Notes: a model not told the origin generated them from the sequence alone. A DNA stretch of 64,000 nucleotides from Actinomycetota bacterium (GCA_035765775.1 DASTWV010000053.1:24505-88504), one strand, 5' to 3'; shown: positions 24,506 to 36,395, counted from the stretch's first letter. Numbers and translations: made by a program.

Positions 24506-26863
24506 TCAGCGAGCGGCGCTCACGGCGTACAGGACGCTGGCCTCCACCTCCCGTGCGTGGCCGGGGTCCGTGATCTTGGTGCCCTCGGCGTCCCGGACGT
24601 AGAAGACATCGACCACGTCGTGGCCGTAGGTCGAGACCTTGGCCTTGTGGATGTCCAGCATCAGGTCGGCCAGGACCTTGGTGACGGCGTACAGCAGGCC
24701 GATGCGGTCCTCGGCGTGGACGTCGATCAGCGTGTAGAAGTCAGACGAGTCGTTGTCGATGACCATCCTGGGTGGCCCTCCCTTGCCTTTCCCCTGGCGG
24801 GGCTCGTAGTCCCGGCGTTTGTGGGCCAGGCGCATGTCGAGGGACAAGCGGCCCGCCAGCACCTTGCGCAGGTCCTCCCGGGCGCGGTCAAGGCGGTGCT
24901 CCTCGTCGCCGAGCGCCTCCAGCCGGAAGACCTCCAGGGCCAGGCCGTCCTCCCGGGTGTAGACCTCGGCCCCGACCACGTTGAACCCGTGCAGGGCCAG
25001 GGTCCCGGAGACCCGGGAAAAGAACCCGGGCCGATCCCGGCCCACGACGAGGGCCTGCCAGATCCCCGAGCCGGCCTCGAGCTCGGCGCTGAGGGACACC
25101 TCGTCGCCTCGCAAGGGCGCCAGCATCGCCTGCGACTGGCGCACCAGCTCGGCGGGGGGTTCGCCCAGGAGCCACTCGCGCGGCATGTTGGCAAGGTGGG
25201 CGTCGACCTCGGCGGCCGGGAAGCCCACCAGCGCACCCCGCAGGTCGCGTTCCCGCCGGGCCGCCAAGGCGCTGACGTCGCCCCCGACCAACTCGCCCCG
25301 CTCCAGGAGGTGGAGCACCCGGCCCGCCAGCCGCGAGATCAACGTCGCCTTCCACGACCCCCAGGCTGACGGCCCGGTGGCGATGCTGTCCGCCGCGGTG
25401 AGCGCCACCAGGAGACGGAGGCGGCGCCCGGTGCCGACGGATTCGGCGACGGTGACGATCACCCGCTCATCCCGGATGTCCCGCCGGGTGGCGGTCTCGG
25501 CCAGGAGGAGGTGGTGGCGGACGAGCCAGGCCAGGTCCTCGACGTCGCCCGGAGCCAGTCCCATGCGCTCCCCGGCCGAGCGGGCGAGGCGCTCCCCGCG
25601 CACCGAATGGTCCTCGGAGCCACCCTTCCCGATGTCGTGGAACAGGCAGGCGACGGTGAGGAGGTCCCGGTCCGGGCCGGGCGGTGGGAGGGACTCGGCG
25701 ATGATGGGAAATGCCTGGCCGGGCAGCGTTTGCACGGCTGCCACGGTCTCCAGGCTGTGCACGTCGACAGCGAAGCGGTGGTAGACGTTGCGCTGCGGCA
25801 GGCACGCGATGGTGGCCCACTCCGGGACCGCAGCGACCCAGACCCCCTTTTCATCGAGGGCCTCGAATGCCGCCCGGGGGTTGGCGCCGGTGAGCAGGGC
25901 GAGGAACCGGGTCCGGACCGCGTCAGGCCACCGCATCCCCGCACGCCCGCCCGGCAGCGTCCCGAGGTCCATTTCGACCGCCCGGCCGAAGGCGGCCTCC
26001 AGGTGGTGGGCGACCGTGCGGCAGTGCCGGTAGAGCCGGCGCATGAGCACGTCCTCCGGGGCGAGGCCCTGGCCGTCGGTGTCGCCCGCTGTGATCGCCA
26101 GAGCCTCGGCGACCGCCTGCTGATCCCGCATCGCCAGGGTGTCGGTGTGCCGGTCGGACTGATAGTGGAGCTCGTGGCGGACCCGGAGGAGGAAGTCGAG
26201 GGCGGCACCGAGCGCGGGTGGCCGGGGTGCCGGCGGGGCTTCCAGGTGGTCGAGCCAGCCCAGAGTGGCCAGGTCCCGCAGCGCTCCCCGCCCGGCCTTG
26301 AGGTTGGGCTCCAGCTCGGCACCGGCGTCGCCCGCCCGCGCATGGCGCTCCCCGGTCGTCGCCGCCAGCTGGGCCCGGACCTTGTCCCGCCACCGTTCCG
26401 CCCACATCTGGAGGCGCCCCCGGAATTCGTCGAACAGCCCCGGATCCCCGGCCACCAGCCGGGCGTCGAGGAAGGCAGTCAGCGAGTCGACCCGGCTGGT
26501 GGCGAGGCGCAGGCCCTCGGCCGGGGTGTGCAGCGCCGGGGCGACGTCCATCCCGGCGTCCCACAGCTCGTAGGCCAGCGCCCGGGCCGGAGCGGACACG
26601 TCGTCCCGCTTGGCATGCAGCACGATGAGGTCGATGTCCGAGCCGGGCGACATCTCCTGGCGGCCGTAGCCACCGACCGCCACCAGGGCGGCCCCCGGGT
26701 GGCCCCCGGCCCCATCCCACAGCGCCCGCAGGGCGTCGTCGACAGCGGCGCTCAGGGCCCGGGCGGTCTCCAGCCCGGATGCTCCGGCGGTGTGGGCCTC
26801 CCGGATCCGACGCCGGGCCTCGAGAAGCCGCTCGGTGGGGCGCGTCGGCTCAGGCTCGCTCAT
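24506..26863 (-). CDS. glnD: Bifunctional [protein-PII] uridylyltransferase/uridylyl-removing enzyme GlnD
   Basis: 785 residues. It senses glutamine and modifies PII at Tyr51. The nucleotidyltransferase motif GGYGRQEMSPGSDIDLIVLH lies near residue 67. A helical linker is followed by the HD domain (ACLFHDIGKGGSEDHSV, about 405), which removes UMP, and two C-terminal ACT domains (about 595-670 and 710-780) bind glutamine. In some actinobacteria GlnD adenylylates PII instead, which sequence cannot distinguish. It is 12 bases downstream of glnB in an amtB-glnB-glnD operon. Confidence 0.95.
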   Translation of the reverse strand: MSEPEPTRPTERLLEARRRIREAHTAGASGLETARALSAAVDDALRALWDGAGGHPGAALVAVGGYGRQEMSPGSDIDLIVLHAKRDDVSAPARALAYELWDAGMDVAPALHTPAEGLRLATSRVDSLTAFLDARLVAGDPGLFDEFRGRLQMWAERWRDKVRAQLAATTGERHARAGDAGAELEPNLKAGRGALRDLATLGWLDHLEAPPAPRPPALGAALDFLLRVRHELHYQSDRHTDTLAMRDQQAVAEALAITAGDTDGQGLAPEDVLMRRLYRHCRTVAHHLEAAFGRAVEMDLGTLPGGRAGMRWPDAVRTRFLALLTGANPRAAFEALDEKGVWVAAVPEWATIACLPQRNVYHRFAVDVHSLETVAAVQTLPGQAFPIIAESLPPPGPDRDLLTVACLFHDIGKGGSEDHSVRGERLARSAGERMGLAPGDVEDLAWLVRHHLLLAETATRRDIRDERVIVTVAESVGTGRRLRLLVALTAADSIATGPSAWGSWKATLISRLAGRVLHLLERGELVGGDVSALAARRERDLRGALVGFPAAEVDAHLANMPREWLLGEPPAELVRQSQAMLAPLRGDEVSLSAELEAGSGIWQALVVGRDRPGFFSRVSGTLALHGFNVVGAEVYTREDGLALEVFRLEALGDEEHRLDRAREDLRKVLAGRLSLDMRLAHKRRDYEPRQGKGKGGPPRMVIDNDSSDFYTLIDVHAEDRIGLLYAVTKVLADLMLDIHKAKVSTYGHDVVDVFYVRDAEGTKITDPGHAREVEASVLYAVSAAR

Positions 26864-26875
26864 CGGGCCCCGATG

Positions 26876-28536
<1,661 letters not shown>

Positions 28537-28686
28537 CCTGCCCGTTCCCCCCGACCCGCCGGACTACTTCTGGGAGATTAAGGCAGTGTTCCCGCCAGAT
28601 TTCAAGCCCATCCGGGGATCAGGGCCTCTCTCGGGCAGGCAAGCGTCGCAACTCGGGCCGTGTCGCGCTCACCACCCGCGCACCGC

Positions 28687-30216
28687 CTACTTGGCGTACT
28701 CGATGGCTCGGTGCTCCCGGATCACCATCACCTTGATCTGGCCGGGGTACTGGAGCTCCTCCTCGATGCGCTTGGCGATGTCCCGGGCCAGGATCTCGGC
28801 CCCCAGGTCGTCGACCTGCTCCGGGCGGACCATGACCCGGATCTCCCGGCCGGCCTGCATGGCGTAGCACTTCTGCACGCCGTGGAAGGACTCGGCAATG
28901 GCCTCGAGGCGCTGCAGCCGCTTGACGTAGGTCTCCAGCGTCTCCCGGCGGGCACCGGGGCGGGCACCGGAGATGGCGTCGGCGGTTTGGACGATGACCG
29001 CCTCGATCGTGCGGGGCTCCACCTCGCCGTGGTGGGCCTCGATGGCGTGGACGACGGCCGGCGGCTCCTTCAGCCGGCGGGCGAGCTCCGCCCCGATGAG
29101 GGCGTGCGACCCCTCGACCTCATGGGTGATCGCCTTGCCGATGTCGTGCAGCAGCGTGCAGCGCTTGGCGAGCTCGACGTCGGTGCCCAGCTCGGCGGCG
29201 ATGATGCCGGCGATGTGGGCGGCCTCGACCAGGTGCTTCAGGATGTTCTGGCCGTACGAAGTCCGGTAGTTCAGCCGGCCGAGCACTTTCACCATCTCGG
29301 GGTGCATGTCGGTGATCCCCACCTCCAGCAGGCCCCATTCGCCGGCCTCCCGGATCGCCCGCTCGACCTCGGCCCGCGACTTCTCGTACATCTCCTCGAT
29401 GCGCCCGGGCTGGATGCGCCCGTCGCCGATCAGCTTCTCCAGGGTCAGGCGGGCGGTCTCCCGGCGGATCGGGTCGAAGCACGACAGCACGACCGACTCC
29501 GGGGTGTCGTCGATGATGAGGTTCGTGCCGGTGGCGGCCTCGAAGGCCCGGATGTTGCGGCCCTCCCGACCGATGATGCGGCCCTTCATCTCGTCGTTGG
29601 GCAGGGTGACCACCGAGATCGAGTTCTCCGAGGTCTCCTCGGACGCGATGCGCTGCATGGCGATCGCCACGATCTTGCGTGCCCGCCGGTCGGCCTCCTC
29701 CCGGGCATGGGCCTCGATGTCGCGCACCATGACCATGGCCTCGCGCTTGGCCTCGTCCTGGACCTGGTGCACCAAAGTCTCCCGCGCTTCGGCGGCGGTC
29801 AGCCCGGCGAGGCGCTCCAGCTCGGTCTGCTGGCGGGCGACGTTCTCGGTCAGCTGCGCGCGGAGGCGGTCGGCCTCGGCGGCACGGTCCAGCAGGTTGC
29901 GTTCCCGGCCCTCGAGCCGGCGGGACATCTCGTCGAGCGTTTCTTCCTTCTGAATCAGGCGAGCCTCACGACGCTGCACCTCAACGGCGCGCCCCCTGGC
30001 TTCTGTCTCGGCCTCTTGCCGGATCCGAATGGCCTCGTCTTTCGCCTCGACCAGAGCCTGGCTCTTGACCGCGACTGCGTCGCGCTCAGCCTCAGCCAGG
30101 AGTTCCCGGGCACGGAGCTCGATAGCTCCGGCTCGAGCCTCGGACATGGTCTTTCGAACGACATAGCCAATCCCGCCACCGACAAGCAGGCCCACGATAG
30201 CAAGCACAACAGCCAT
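28687..30216 (-). CDS. rny: Ribonuclease Y
   Basis: 509 residues. A membrane-anchored endoribonuclease that starts mRNA decay. An N-terminal helix ([18 protein letters not shown], 3-20) is followed by a long charged coiled coil (about 25-190), a KH domain ([18 protein letters not shown], about 212) and an HD domain with the metal motif [17 protein letters not shown] (about 353). The ATG at 30216 follows AGGGAGGT. It lies downstream of recA-recX but is separated from them by a terminator, so it has its own promoter. Confidence 0.96.
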   Translation of the reverse strand: MAVVLAIVGLLVGGGIGYVVRKTMSEARAGAIELRARELLAEAERDAVAVKSQALVEAKDEAIRIRQEAETEARGRAVEVQRREARLIQKEETLDEMSRRLEGRERNLLDRAAEADRLRAQLTENVARQQTELERLAGLTAAEARETLVHQVQDEAKREAMVMVRDIEAHAREEADRRARKIVAIAMQRIASEETSENSISVVTLPNDEMKGRIIGREGRNIRAFEAATGTNLIIDDTPESVVLSCFDPIRRETARLTLEKLIGDGRIQPGRIEEMYEKSRAEVERAIREAGEWGLLEVGITDMHPEMVKVLGRLNYRTSYGQNILKHLVEAAHIAGIIAAELGTDVELAKRCTLLHDIGKAITHEVEGSHALIGAELARRLKEPPAVVHAIEAHHGEVEPRTIEAVIVQTADAISGARPGARRETLETYVKRLQRLEAIAESFHGVQKCYAMQAGREIRVMVRPEQVDDLGAEILARDIAKRIEEELQYPGQIKVMVIREHRAIEYAK

Positions 30217-30267
30217 CTTGTAGGACCTCCCTTAGACCACATATCGATCACTAAACCCCTGTATGTT

Positions 30268-30297
30268 CACAAAAAAAGCCGAGCTTTCGCTCGGCCT
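30268..30297 (-). terminator. Intrinsic terminator after recA-recX
   Basis: On the minus strand GCCGAGCGAAAGCTCGGC (30278-30295) forms a 7-bp GC stem with a short loop, followed at once by seven T. It is about 200 bases past recX and 50 bases before rny, so it ends the recA-recX transcript. The gap between recX and rny otherwise holds nothing I can identify. Confidence 0.9.
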
Positions 30298-30497
30298 GAA
30301 GAGTGGTATGCGGCTGTCAGTCCCTCTCGGGAGTCGGCTTTCGGGGCACATCCGGTGCCCGGCCCTCCTAGGGCGCCAAGATCCGGGAGAGTGGTAGAGC
30401 TAGTGACAGTGGACGGTTCGCATAGATGGATATGTGCGTCAGGTACCTCTGCCTGGAGCTGTTCAGTGCATCCGCTTCTTCAAGCCGGCACCCAATC

Positions 30498-31091
30498 TTA
30501 CCGTACCCGGACGCCCCAGACCCGGGATTCTCCGGCCTGCTCTTCGGAATCGTCAGGGGTGCTCGCCGGGTCGAGAAGGCGGTTGCAGGCCTGCTCGACC
30601 GTGTCGGCGTCGAAGCCCCTCCGGGCCAGGTAGCTCCAGAGGCGCCGGCGCAGGGCGGCGGGCGGGCCGCTCATCGCCCGCATCCGGGCACTCCCGGCAG
30701 CGATGGCCCGGTCCAGCTCTCCGTCGCCCTCCTCCATCCCGGCCAGAGCGGCCAGAGCGGTGGCGATGACCGACGCCTCGACCCCGCGCGCGGCCAGGGC
30801 GGCCTCCGCCCGGGCGCGCCCCTCGTGGCGCCCGACCACGGCGAGCTCCACCCAGGCGGCCGCCAGGGCGGCGTCGTCGAGGAGGCCGAGCTCGAGCAGG
30901 CGCTCCTCGGTCCGGGCGACAGCCTCCTCGGCGAACCCCTTCTTCGCCAGGTGCCGGCGGACCTCCAGGCACGTGCGCCGGGCTGGTGCCAGGAAGGTCA
31001 GGGCGGCGTCGAGGGCGGCCGCCCGGGCCTCCCCCAGGCCAGCGAGTGGGTCGGCTGGTGGGTCAGCGGGTGGGGGCGAAGACCGCGGCAT
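30498..31091 (-). CDS. recX: RecA regulator RecX
   Basis: 197 residues of tandem three-helix repeats. RecX limits RecA filament growth. The family pattern is visible in [19 protein letters not shown] (about 40-58), [16 protein letters not shown] and the C-terminal [17 protein letters not shown]. The first ~25 residues are Pro/Ala-rich. The ATG at 31091 overlaps the recA coding end by 29 bases, as in many actinobacteria, keeping both under LexA control. Confidence 0.9.
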   Translation of the reverse strand: MPRSSPPPADPPADPLAGLGEARAAALDAALTFLAPARRTCLEVRRHLAKKGFAEEAVARTEERLLELGLLDDAALAAAWVELAVVGRHEGRARAEAALAARGVEASVIATALAALAGMEEGDGELDRAIAAGSARMRAMSGPPAALRRRLWSYLARRGFDADTVEQACNRLLDPASTPDDSEEQAGESRVWGVRVR

Positions 31092-33240
31092 CGTCCAGCT
31101 CGGTGGGCGCCCCCATGGACTCGGACTTGGACTCGGACTCGGCCCCGGGCACCAGCCCGACCGCGGTCTTCACCCGGCGGCAGATCTCCTCCATCACGTC
31201 GGGGTGCTCGGAGAGGAACGCCTTGGAGTTCTCCCGGCCCTGACCGATCTGGTCGCCCTCGAACAGGTACCAGGAGCCGGACTTCATCACGATCCCCCGC
31301 TCGGCGGCGACGTCGAGCACCGACCCCTCTTTCGAGATCCCGTGCCCGTACATGACGTCGAACTCGGCTTGGCGGAAGGGGGCGCTGACCTTGGACTTGA
31401 CCACCTTGACCCGCACCCGGGACCCGGTGACCTCCTGGCCGCTCTTGATGTTCTCGATCTTACGGATGTCCAGCCTGACCGAGGAATAGAACTTCAGGGC
31501 GCGACCGCCCGGGGTGGTTTCGGGCGAGTTGTGGACCATCACCCCGTCGACGAAGTAGTTGTGCGTGCCCTCCACCTCGAGGTCGAAGCGGTGGGCGTTG
31601 CGGGTGGGCGGCTTCTGGCGGATCTCGACGACCGGCAGCGGCATCAGTTCCTTGCTGGGCTCCACGAACCTCGGCTCGACGGCGAACCGGCCCCGGAGCT
31701 GGGGCGGCAGCATGTAGTCCATCGAGGGGTGGATATACGGGGCGATGAGCTCGACCAGCTTGCGGGTCTCGTCCTCAGGGAACACCACCACCGCCGTGCC
31801 GGCCCGGTCGATCAGGGTGCCCTGGATCCCCCAGGTGTCGGCGAGGTACTCGACCAGGCGCTGGCGGGTGCCCTCTTCCATCGCCTCGATACCGATGTCG
31901 GCACGGCCGCTCCCCCCGATGGTCCCGGACTGCGTGCCCGGGGCACCGAAGGCGAAGCTCGCGGCATCCATGTACCAGAGGGCCAGGGAGAGCGGGGTGA
32001 GCTGCTTCAGGTACTCCGCACTGAGGACCTTCTTCCCGCTGATGGAGACCGCCCGGCGCAGCTCGGCGAGCTCGGGCAGCGGCATGAGGTCGTAGGACAC
32101 GGCCCCCTTGGCGGTGGTCGACCGGCGCTGGCCTATGTTGGCGAACAGGGATGCCTTCCAGTCGCAGTACGCCTCCTGGTGGGCACCGTGGCCCCACCGC
32201 ACGCGCGCCCCGTGGCCGCTGCGGGAAGGCAAGAGGGCGCCGCCCCCCATGAGCATCCCCAGCAGGGCTTCCCACTGGAACGGGGAGAGCACCCGGTCCA
32301 CCGCCTGCAGGACACGGTCCCCGGGGAGGAGCTCCTGGGCCTCCCGCCACCCTCCAGGCGTGCGGATCTGGTGGTTGGGCGTGCAGGCGAACTGCGCCCT
32401 CCCGTTCCCGCCCGGCCGGGCGACGGTGAACTGCAGGAACCCTTCGGTCGGGCCGTTGTCGAACCAGTTGACGATCTTCTTCGGCACGACGGCCCCCGCC
32501 TCGGGGTCGTAGGACAGGACCTCCACTGGCAGCTTCTGGTTGACAATCCTGCCGATCTTCTCCTGAGTCCCGTCCGCCAGCGTAATGCGGGTGGAATAGG
32601 AAAAGCAGCCGAACATGACGCCGATCTTTTCCCTCAACTGGTTGATGAAGATGATCATGCTGTTTGACCGGCTCACGTTGCCCGCCAGCTTGCGCAGCGC
32701 CTGGCTCATCAGCCGGGCCTGGAGGCCGACGTGGGTGTCGCCCATCTCGCCCTCGATCTCGGCCTTCGGCACCAGGGCGGCCACCGAGTCCACGACGATG
32801 ATGTCGACGGCCCCCGACCGCACGAGCATGTCGGCGATCTCCAGAGCCTGCTCGCCGGTGTCGGGCTGGGAGACCAACAGCTCGTCGACGTTCACCCCGA
32901 GGTTGCGGGCGTAGACGACGTCGAGGGCGTGCTCGGCGTCGATGAACGCCGCGATGCCCCCCAGCTTCTGCGCCTCGGCGACCGCGTGGAGGCAGAGCGA
33001 GGTCTTCCCGCTGGACTCCGGCCCGTAGATCTCGATGATCCGGCCCTTGGGCAGGCCCCCGATGCCGAGGGCCACATCCAGCCCCAGCGCCCCGGTGGGG
33101 ATCACATCGACGCCCACGACGCCGTTGTCCCCCAGCCGCATGATGGAGCCCTTGCCGAACTGCTTCTCGATCTGGGACACCGCCAGCTCGAGTGCCCGCT
33201 CCCGCTCCCCGACCCGCTCCCCGCCTCGGTCTACTGCCAT
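31063..33240 (-). CDS. recA: Recombinase RecA precursor containing an intein
   Basis: 725 residues encoded, giving mature RecA of about 365 after removal of a 360-residue intein (residues 212-571). RecA catalyses strand exchange and triggers LexA cleavage. N-extein motifs: Walker [10 protein letters not shown] (73-81), [28 protein letters not shown], and loop-2 edge [13 protein letters not shown]. The C-extein resumes [20 protein letters not shown]. The intein sits at the MFG/SPE junction, the site used by the Mycobacterium leprae RecA intein. The ATG start at 33240 has GGAG upstream, and an SOS box lies 127 bases upstream of the start. Confidence 0.97.
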   Translation of the reverse strand: MAVDRGGERVGERERALELAVSQIEKQFGKGSIMRLGDNGVVGVDVIPTGALGLDVALGIGGLPKGRIIEIYGPESSGKTSLCLHAVAEAQKLGGIAAFIDAEHALDVVYARNLGVNVDELLVSQPDTGEQALEIADMLVRSGAVDIIVVDSVAALVPKAEIEGEMGDTHVGLQARLMSQALRKLAGNVSRSNSMIIFINQLREKIGVMFGCFSYSTRITLADGTQEKIGRIVNQKLPVEVLSYDPEAGAVVPKKIVNWFDNGPTEGFLQFTVARPGGNGRAQFACTPNHQIRTPGGWREAQELLPGDRVLQAVDRVLSPFQWEALLGMLMGGGALLPSRSGHGARVRWGHGAHQEAYCDWKASLFANIGQRRSTTAKGAVSYDLMPLPELAELRRAVSISGKKVLSAEYLKQLTPLSLALWYMDAASFAFGAPGTQSGTIGGSGRADIGIEAMEEGTRQRLVEYLADTWGIQGTLIDRAGTAVVVFPEDETRKLVELIAPYIHPSMDYMLPPQLRGRFAVEPRFVEPSKELMPLPVVEIRQKPPTRNAHRFDLEVEGTHNYFVDGVMVHNSPETTPGGRALKFYSSVRLDIRKIENIKSGQEVTGSRVRVKVVKSKVSAPFRQAEFDVMYGHGISKEGSVLDVAAERGIVMKSGSWYLFEGDQIGQGRENSKAFLSEHPDVMEEICRRVKTAVGLVPGAESESKSESMGAPTELDDAAVFAPTR
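31528..32607 (-). mobile_element. RecA intein with LAGLIDADG-type domain
   Basis: A 360-residue protein intron inside recA. Splicing residues look intact: Cys1 ([13 protein letters not shown], block A), block [10 protein letters not shown] with the TxxH His (His79), block [17 protein letters not shown], the terminal His-Asn pair, and Ser as the +1 residue. Between them is a homing-endonuclease domain whose two LAGLIDADG motifs are degenerate: LLGMLMGGG (115-123) has Gly at the catalytic Asp position and LALWYMDAA (208-216) has Ala. The endonuclease is therefore probably inactive while splicing is retained because RecA function needs it. Confidence 0.93.
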
Positions 33241-33366
33241 CGTGGTCTCCTTTAGCCTCGCTTGTGCACTCTCGTCAGGTGCTGCCGATCCTTGTCACTC
33301 CTAGCCAGGTGGTACACCGAGAAGCCTAGCGAGGGGGTATGACAGAAACTGGACCAAACCATAGAC

Positions 33367-33380
33367 CGAACGCATGTTCG
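33367..33380. promoter_or_regulatory. SOS box upstream of recA
   Basis: CGAACGCATGTTCG is a perfect match to the CGAAC-N4-GTTCG LexA operator and is itself almost fully palindromic. It lies 127 bases before the recA ATG in an otherwise unannotated gap of about 210 bases. It makes recA-recX a LexA target. Confidence 0.95.
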
Positions 33381-33451
33381 TGGCAAGTATTGTTGGCAGG
33401 TTTCCCTGTGATCGGGGCCTCAGCAGCGGAAGAAAACTTACAGGCTTGTGA

Positions 33452-34021
33452 TTATAGGCCTGGGGGGCCGAGGGGGAACCTGCCGAGCCCCTCGTAGACC
33501 GCCCCGGACCGGTTGAGGTGGGAACGGAACAGGACGATCTCGGTGACCCCGAACTCCTCGGTGCGCAAGCCAACCCCGATGCCCAACCCCGGGCCGAGGT
33601 CGACGGGTCCCGGCACCCGGAGCCGGGCGATGGTCAGGTGGGGGCGCCAGGGGCGGTCCTCCCGGGGGAAGCCCAGGCGGGCAGAGCCGTCCGCCAGGGC
33701 GGCAGCCACGGCCCCCAGCGGCTCGGCTCCCTCCAACCCCACCCAGACCACCCGGGCCCGCCGCTCGTTGGGGAAGGCGCCCAACCCCGCCAGGCGCAGC
33801 GCCACCGGGCGGCCCGCCGCCGCAGCCTCCCGGGCGACGCCCGCCACCGCATCCACCCGCTCGGGGTCGGTCGCCCCGAGGAAGCACAACGTCACGTGCC
33901 AGGCCTCCTCGGCCACCCAGCGGGCGCCCGGCACCGACCCCCGCAGGCCGGCGACAGCACCGGCCAGCGCGTGCCGCGGCGCCGCCGGGATCTCGGCGGC
34001 GACGAACAGCCGCCAGCTCAT
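33452..34021 (-). CDS. thpR: RNA 2',3'-cyclic phosphodiesterase (ThpR/LigT family)
   Basis: 189 residues of the 2H phosphoesterase fold. Both catalytic H-x-T/S-h motifs are present: HVTLCFLG (near residue 42) and HLTIARLR (near 128). It begins with the typical MSWRLFVAAEIP. Enzymes of this family open 2',3'-cyclic phosphates on RNA; the physiological substrate here is unknown. It is the last gene of the minus-strand run that includes cinA, with a 12-bp tandem repeat in the short gap. Confidence 0.88.
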   Translation of the reverse strand: MSWRLFVAAEIPAAPRHALAGAVAGLRGSVPGARWVAEEAWHVTLCFLGATDPERVDAVAGVAREAAAAGRPVALRLAGLGAFPNERRARVVWVGLEGAEPLGAVAAALADGSARLGFPREDRPWRPHLTIARLRVPGPVDLGPGLGIGVGLRTEEFGVTEIVLFRSHLNRSGAVYEGLGRFPLGPPGL

Positions 34022-34029
34022 CTCAGCGC

Positions 34030-34080
34030 CATCTGGGCGCCATCGGGGGCGCCATCGGGGGCGTCATCGGGGGCGTCATC
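34030..34080. repeat. Tandem 12-bp repeat between cinA and thpR
   Basis: CATCGGGGGCGC/T is repeated three times in exact register (34041-34052, 34053-34064, 34065-34076), with a degenerate 11-base copy before and a partial copy after. It lies between the cinA stop and the thpR start, so it may space the two genes or vary in copy number between strains. Confidence 0.85.
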
Positions 34081-34081
34081 G

Positions 34082-35380
34082 TCACCCGAACGGGGGCGGC
34101 CCCTCGCCCAGCAGCCACAGGCGCAGCTGGTTGAGCGCCCAGGTGCAGGTCCGGGCCCGGATCATCTCCCGGCTCCCGCCCATCCGCACCGCCCAGGCGC
34201 CGGCGCCTTCCTCCCAGGCCAGGCCGACGCACACCGACCCAACCGGAGCCGGCTTAGAGCCGCCCTGGGCGGGCAGCGGCCCCGCCTCGCCGGTCGTGGA
34301 CAGCGCCACCGACGCCCCCGCCCGGGCCCGGGCCCCGACGGCCATCGCCCGGGCAGTCTGCACCGAGACGACCCCGTGCTCCTCGATCACCGCCGCCGGG
34401 ACGCCGAGGTCCCGCTCCTTGGCTGCCACCGAGTAGGCGACGTAGCCGGCGACCAGCACGTCGGAGGCACCGGGCAGCGACACGATGCGGGAGGCCAGCA
34501 GGCCCCCGGTCAGCGACTCGGCCACCGCCAGGGTCATCCCCCGCTCCCGGAGCATCTGCGACACCGTCGACTCCAGCGAGGACCCCGCCCCCCCGTACAC
34601 CAGCGGGCCGAGCAGGGCACGCACCGAGGACTCCAGGGACGCCACCAGGGCGGCCGATGCCTCGTCCGCCGGGGCTGTGAGGCACAGGCGTACCTCCCCG
34701 GACGAGGCCAGGATGGCCACTTTCACCCGGCCGGCGCCCTCGGCGGCTGCCCGCTCCAGCACGGGAGCGACCCGGGCAGCGAGGTCCGATTCGGCGATCC
34801 CGGCGGTGCGCACTGTGGCGGTCACCACCGCCGGAGCGCCCAGCCCGGCAACCACTGAGGGCAGCACGAACGACGAGAGCATCGCCCGCAGCTCGCCCGG
34901 CACCCCGGGCAGGGCGTAGAGCTGGTGGCCATCGTGCTCGACGAACACCCCGGGGGCGGTGCCGTTGGGGTTGGGAATCGACGAGGCGCCCTGCGGCAGG
35001 TCGGCCTGCCGGAGATTGGCGACCGACATCGCCCGCCCCATCGTCGCGAAGCGCTGCTCCAGGGCGCCGACCAGCGCCGGGTCCTGGGCCAGCGGCCGGC
35101 CCAGGGCTTGGGCGATGCCCTCCCGGGTCAGGTCGTCGTGGGTCGGGCCGAGCCCCCCGCACACCACCGTGACCGCTGCCCGGCCGACCGCCCGGGCGAC
35201 CGCCGAGGCGATCTCCCCCACCTCGTCGCCCACCACGGTGTGCCAGCGCACCTCGAGGCCGGCCTCCGCCAGGGCGGCGGACACCTCGGCGGCGTTGCTG
35301 TTGACGATCTGCCCGGCCAGCAGCTCGGAGCCGACGGCAAGCACCTCGGCCGCCGGGACGGCCCCGGATTCCCCGCCCAT
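34082..35380 (-). CDS. cinA: CinA family protein, nicotinamide-nucleotide amidohydrolase
   Basis: 432 residues, full-length two-domain CinA. The N-terminal MoCF-like domain (about 8-175, AAEVLAVGSELLAGQIVNSN, VVCGGLGPTHDD) is an ADP-ribose pyrophosphatase in some species. The C-terminal PncC domain (about 265-425, AESLTGGLLASRI, GYVAYSVAAKERDLGV, STTGEAGP) deamidates NMN for pyridine-nucleotide salvage. The ATG at 35380 follows GGAG-like sequence and sits 10 bases after the RodZ-like gene, so the two are likely co-transcribed. Confidence 0.93.
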   Translation of the reverse strand: MGGESGAVPAAEVLAVGSELLAGQIVNSNAAEVSAALAEAGLEVRWHTVVGDEVGEIASAVARAVGRAAVTVVCGGLGPTHDDLTREGIAQALGRPLAQDPALVGALEQRFATMGRAMSVANLRQADLPQGASSIPNPNGTAPGVFVEHDGHQLYALPGVPGELRAMLSSFVLPSVVAGLGAPAVVTATVRTAGIAESDLAARVAPVLERAAAEGAGRVKVAILASSGEVRLCLTAPADEASAALVASLESSVRALLGPLVYGGAGSSLESTVSQMLRERGMTLAVAESLTGGLLASRIVSLPGASDVLVAGYVAYSVAAKERDLGVPAAVIEEHGVVSVQTARAMAVGARARAGASVALSTTGEAGPLPAQGGSKPAPVGSVCVGLAWEEGAGAWAVRMGGSREMIRARTCTWALNQLRLWLLGEGPPPFG

Positions 35381-35390
35381 AGGAGGAGCC

Positions 35391-36395
35391 CTAGGGCGTC
35401 GGCGACCCCGCCGGCGGGGGGGGTGCGATGGAAGGGGAGGGCCGCGGGCTGGGCGAGGGCGACGGGGACGCCACCGCGGGCGGCACCGGGGAGGGTGACG
35501 GCCCGAAGGTGGGCACCGGGAACGACGTCGGCGACGGGGAGGGCGACGGGGCGATGTGGATGACCGGCGGCTTCACCACGGCGGTCGGGTCGGGCGTCAT
35601 CGAGGCGTCGGGCTTGAAGGCGAAGGCCCCGTTCTGGCCCGCCGCCCCCGGTGCCCCGAGCGCCTTGCCGTTGACCGTCAGGCTGACGCCGCCCATGTTG
35701 GAGAAGTCCACCCGCAGCACGTCCGGTGCGCTGAAGGTCTGGGTGGTCCCCGCCCCCACCGTCGCCTGGAAGGAGACGAGGGCCGGGAGGGTGTTGCCCA
35801 CGATCACGTGCAGGTAGACCGGGTTGTTCTGCACCGCCACCACCAGCTGCACCCCCGGCCCGGACACCAGGCCCCCGGGACCCGGCGGCACCACCGTAGC
35901 AGTGGGGCCTCCCGCCGCGGCGGCCGTGCCGCTCACCGACGGCGTCGGCGACGGGCTGGGCGACAGCGGCACGTTCGGCGACTGGGCCACGTTGTTCCCA
36001 CCGCCGAGCAGGCTCACCAGCAGCAGCACCACCAGCACGGCGACCGCCCCCACACCCACCAGCAGCCAGGGTGGCTTCCGTTGCCGGCTGGCGGCGGCCA
36101 TGCGGGCCTCCCGGGAGGCGGTCGAGATGCGCTCGACGATCTGCGGCTGCTCGGGCGCCCCGTAGCTACGGTTGAAGTCGGCCAGGATCTCGGCGTCGTC
36201 CAGCCGGAGCCACTTGGCGTAGGACCGCAGCATCCCGATGACGTACACCCGGCCGGAGATGAAGGTGAAGGAGTCCCGCTCCATCGCCTCCAGGAAGTCG
36301 ACGCGCACCCGCGTCGCCCGCGACGCCTCGGCCAGGGACGCCGGGATCGCCTCCCGGGCCTGGCGCAACCGCTGACCGATCGAGATATCAGACAA
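35391..36395 (-). CDS. RodZ-like membrane protein with N-terminal HTH domain
   Basis: 334 residues. An N-terminal HTH_25 domain (about 5-75: IGQRLRQAREAIPASLAEAS, DFLEAMERDSFTFISGRVYV, LRSYAKWLRLD) is followed by a basic stretch, a membrane helix (LLVGVGAVAVLVVLLLVSLL, about 110-129), a Ser/Pro linker, a DUF4115-like beta domain (about 180-275) and a Pro/Ser tail. RodZ proteins link the cell-wall elongation machinery to the cytoskeleton. The only usable start is a TTG at 36395, produced at the junction of a 16-bp duplication, with no clear ribosome binding site. Confidence 0.85.
   Translation of the reverse strand: MSDISIGQRLRQAREAIPASLAEASRATRVRVDFLEAMERDSFTFISGRVYVIGMLRSYAKWLRLDDAEILADFNRSYGAPEQPQIVERISTASREARMAAASRQRKPPWLLVGVGAVAVLVVLLLVSLLGGGNNVAQSPNVPLSPSPSPTPSVSGTAAAAGGPTATVVPPGPGGLVSGPGVQLVVAVQNNPVYLHVIVGNTLPALVSFQATVGAGTTQTFSAPDVLRVDFSNMGGVSLTVNGKALGAPGAAGQNGAFAFKPDASMTPDPTAVVKPPVIHIAPSPSPSPTSFPVPTFGPSPSPVPPAVASPSPSPSPRPSPSIAPPPPAGSPTP

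Noticed and set aside
23126..25369. 747-residue plus-strand open frame opposite miaB and glnD
   Set aside because: It spans two real genes on the other strand, has a shadow-like composition and no start signal.
28660..30633. 657-residue plus-strand open frame opposite rny
   Set aside because: It is antisense to RNase Y and composed of mirrored codon bias; it also crosses the recX terminator.
34030..34080. The 12-bp tandem repeat as a CRISPR or coding repeat
   Set aside because: The units have no spacers, and the open frame through them (Met/Pro repeats) is only a translation of the repeat.
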